IMG/VR virus record: IMGVR_UViG_3300033994_001464
Span: 1 to 39,997 of that record
Source: a virus
Strand: one strand, 5' to 3'
Length of the DNA stretch: 39,997 nucleotides
Part shown: piece after piece, positions 39,090-39,997 of the stretch
Numbering within the stretch: the stretch's first letter is position 1
Layout of the letters: every line of letters begins with the position of its first letter
Position numbers and translations under genes: made by a program
Notes under the pieces: model-generated
Database searches by the model: none
What the model was told of the DNA's origin: nothing
What the model saw: only the letters and a program-made list of their open reading frames with translations

Positions 39090-39356
39090 TCAATCCAGAT
39101 TGGCAAACGTGGTGAACCAGTCGCCGTCCTCGTCCTGCTCGAGTTTGTAAACCGCATGATCCGCGAACGCGCTTAACTCCTCCGCCCGGGCAGAAGCTTC
39201 TTCGAGAGTGGCAAAACCCTCAGGGAGAGGGTCGCAACCCTCTTCCCGGCACTCGCAGACGAAGACAAGGCCCTGCTCCGCCATTTTCTGGAGTTCCCCG
39301 GAATAAATTGGCGTCAGGCCGTCAAGGTATTGTTTTCTGTGTTTGCTCGTTTTCAT
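39090..39356 (-). CDS. Small acidic protein, first gene of the rightmost leftward operon
   Basis: An 88-residue acidic protein from the ATG at 39356 (an in-frame start at 39374 adds six residues). Residues of about 31-45 have CECREEGCD, a possible metal or disulfide site. An alanine-rich helix follows, and the end is a Trp/Phe strand. It lies directly downstream of the 39377-39495 repeats, from which the operon is presumably transcribed. No family recognised. Confidence 0.68.
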   Translation of the reverse strand: MKTSKHRKQYLDGLTPIYSGELQKMAEQGLVFVCECREEGCDPLPEGFATLEEASARAEELSAFADHAVYKLEQDEDGDWFTTFANLD

Positions 39357-39444
39357 GCGCGAATATTTCCCCAAAACTAGCAGTAACGCTAGCTTTTTCT
39401 TCTCGGTTCATCTATTTAGTGCAAAATATGTCTTTTCAGGCTTC

Positions 39445-39495
39445 GATTTGTCCAGTTTAGGACATTTCAGAGTCGGATTTGTCCAGTTTAGGACA
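39445..39495. promoter_or_regulatory. Two 20-bp repeats with TGTCC-N6-GGACA symmetry
   Basis: GATTTGTCCAGTTTAGGACA occurs at 39445-39464 and 39476-39495, exactly 31 bp apart. Each contains the inverted repeat TGTCC-AGTTTA-GGACA, and they lie 89 bp upstream of the leftward operon start at 39356. Paired symmetrical sites at a helical-turn multiple are typical of operators for a dimeric repressor or ParB-like protein. No cognate gene is identified. Confidence 0.65.
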
Positions 39496-39587
39496 GATTT
39501 GACTGAAATGATGCTGAAAATGCGTTCCAGCGAGCGTGTCCACTCCTTAATGAGACTCAGCCTCAATAAGCCTACACAGTTACCGCT

Positions 39588-39665
39588 TGTTTAAACAACT
39601 GCTTGTGAATAACTTTGTGAATAACTTGTGAATAACTATTAGCCTCACCTAAGTTTGTTTAAACA
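39588..39665. other. DnaA-box cluster between TGTTTAAACA palindromes, candidate origin
   Basis: TGTGAATAA, the complement of DnaA box TTATTCACA, occurs at 39604-39612, 39616-39624 and 39627-39635, spaced 12 and 11 bp. The palindrome TGTTTAAACA flanks them at 39589-39598 and 39656-39665. An A+T tract and GTGAC repeats follow through the junction. This is the strongest replication-origin candidate in the genome. Confidence 0.7.
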
Positions 39666-39942
39666 TCCGTTCTGATACTATTTTTGCATTCACAGACACG
39701 GTGGGTTGCCTTCACGGAATGTAGACTGATCGAGTGTAGATTAAACGAATGCATTTTAAGACATAGCAGACAGGGGGAGGGGGTCGAGGCGCGCACGGCG
39801 GACGAAGAGCCAACGCATCACACCCCCCGGAATTTTATTTTGCAAATGGGCTTCCCCCTTCGACTGTCACTCTGTCTCGACCGTGCCTCGCAAATGTCAC
39901 CGCGTAAGTGCCTGATTTGCAGAGACTTACGACTCAAAACCC
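39666..39942. other. Gene-free region between DnaA boxes and contig end
   Basis: About 280 bp without a convincing gene. It holds a G-rich run near 39770-39784 (GGGGGAGGGGG), a C-rich run near 39822-39830, and two TGTCAC sites at 39865-39870 and 39895-39900. It continues directly into bases 1-616, so the whole gap on the circle is about 1.2 kb. A rightward open frame from 39684 is not credible. Confidence 0.7.
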
Positions 39943-39997
39943 GATTTTGTGACGCTGTGACAGAATAATTAGACAGACACAATAAATACACATCCCA
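39943..39997. repeat. Right copy of 55-bp exact terminal repeat
   Basis: This is the second copy of bases 1-55, so the non-redundant genome is 39,942 bp. The repeat lies inside the gene-free region between the leftward gene starting at 39356 and the rightward gene starting at 617. The arbitrary cut therefore splits a regulatory region, not a gene. Confidence 0.95.

Noticed and set aside
39377-39397. CTAGC-AGTAAC-GCTAG hairpin followed by five T, as a rightward terminator
   Set aside because: The stem is only 5 bp and there is no rightward gene upstream that it could end.
1-39997. CRISPR array, insertion sequence, integrase or att site
   Set aside because: No regularly spaced 25-40 bp repeats, transposase or recombinase motifs were found on either strand. 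The direct repeats seen are few and short.

Overview
The window is almost certainly one complete tailed-phage genome (Caudoviricetes, podovirus-type virion). Its last 55 bases repeat its first 55 exactly, as expected when a circular or circularly permuted genome is cut at an arbitrary point by a k-mer assembler. The unit genome is then about 39,942 bp. Virion genes are those of a short-tailed phage: terminase, a P22-size portal, scaffold, an SU10-type capsid protein, nozzle-like tail proteins, a collar-domain fibre and three long ejection-protein candidates. There is no sheath or long tape measure, and no integrase, CRISPR array, insertion sequence or tRNA was seen. The host cannot be named. 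Genes are tightly packed with many ATGA and TAATG junctions; most starts lack a clear Shine-Dalgarno sequence, but a few have a strong one.

Layout. (1) 617-24133, rightward: the virion module, with a lysis group (M15 peptidase plus two small membrane proteins) between tail genes. One A+T-rich leftward gene interrupts it between terL and the portal gene. (2) 24108-30090, leftward: an early/recombination block. It runs from a small-repeat protein through a PD-(D/E)XK exonuclease, an ERF annealing protein, a chain of very small membrane ORFs and many small proteins to dUTPase, a zinc-finger protein and an HTH protein. (3) 30081-35692, rightward: an HTH regulator, SF2 helicase, VRR-NUC nuclease, primase-helicase and an Rnl2-type RNA ligase, closed by a bidirectional terminator at 35702-35729. 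(4) 35749-39356, leftward: two operons of small accessory proteins, including a possible Fe(II)/2-oxoglutarate oxygenase, separated by a repeat-rich gap. (5) 39357 through the junction to 616: about 1.2 kb without genes, full of structured repeats.

How it fits together. The phage carries a primase-helicase, SF2 helicase, annealing protein, exonuclease, VRR nuclease and dUTPase, but no recognisable DNA polymerase. It probably borrows the host replisome. This agrees with two clusters of consensus DnaA boxes (TTATNCACA) at 37319-37374 and 39604-39635. The second cluster lies beside an A+T tract and a family of GTGAC/GTCAC repeats that spans the contig ends, making the junction region the best origin candidate. 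The start codons of blocks 2 and 3 overlap at 30081-30090 beside a perfect inverted repeat, so this is a likely control point.

The most unusual items are the origin-like junction region, a 157-bp almost A-free alternating purine/pyrimidine tract, a chain of 21-66 residue membrane ORFs coupled by ATGA, a dnaX-type A7 slippery site joining two overlapping ORFs in the right phase, a lone RNA ligase, and a virion protein with a degenerate HExxH motif.
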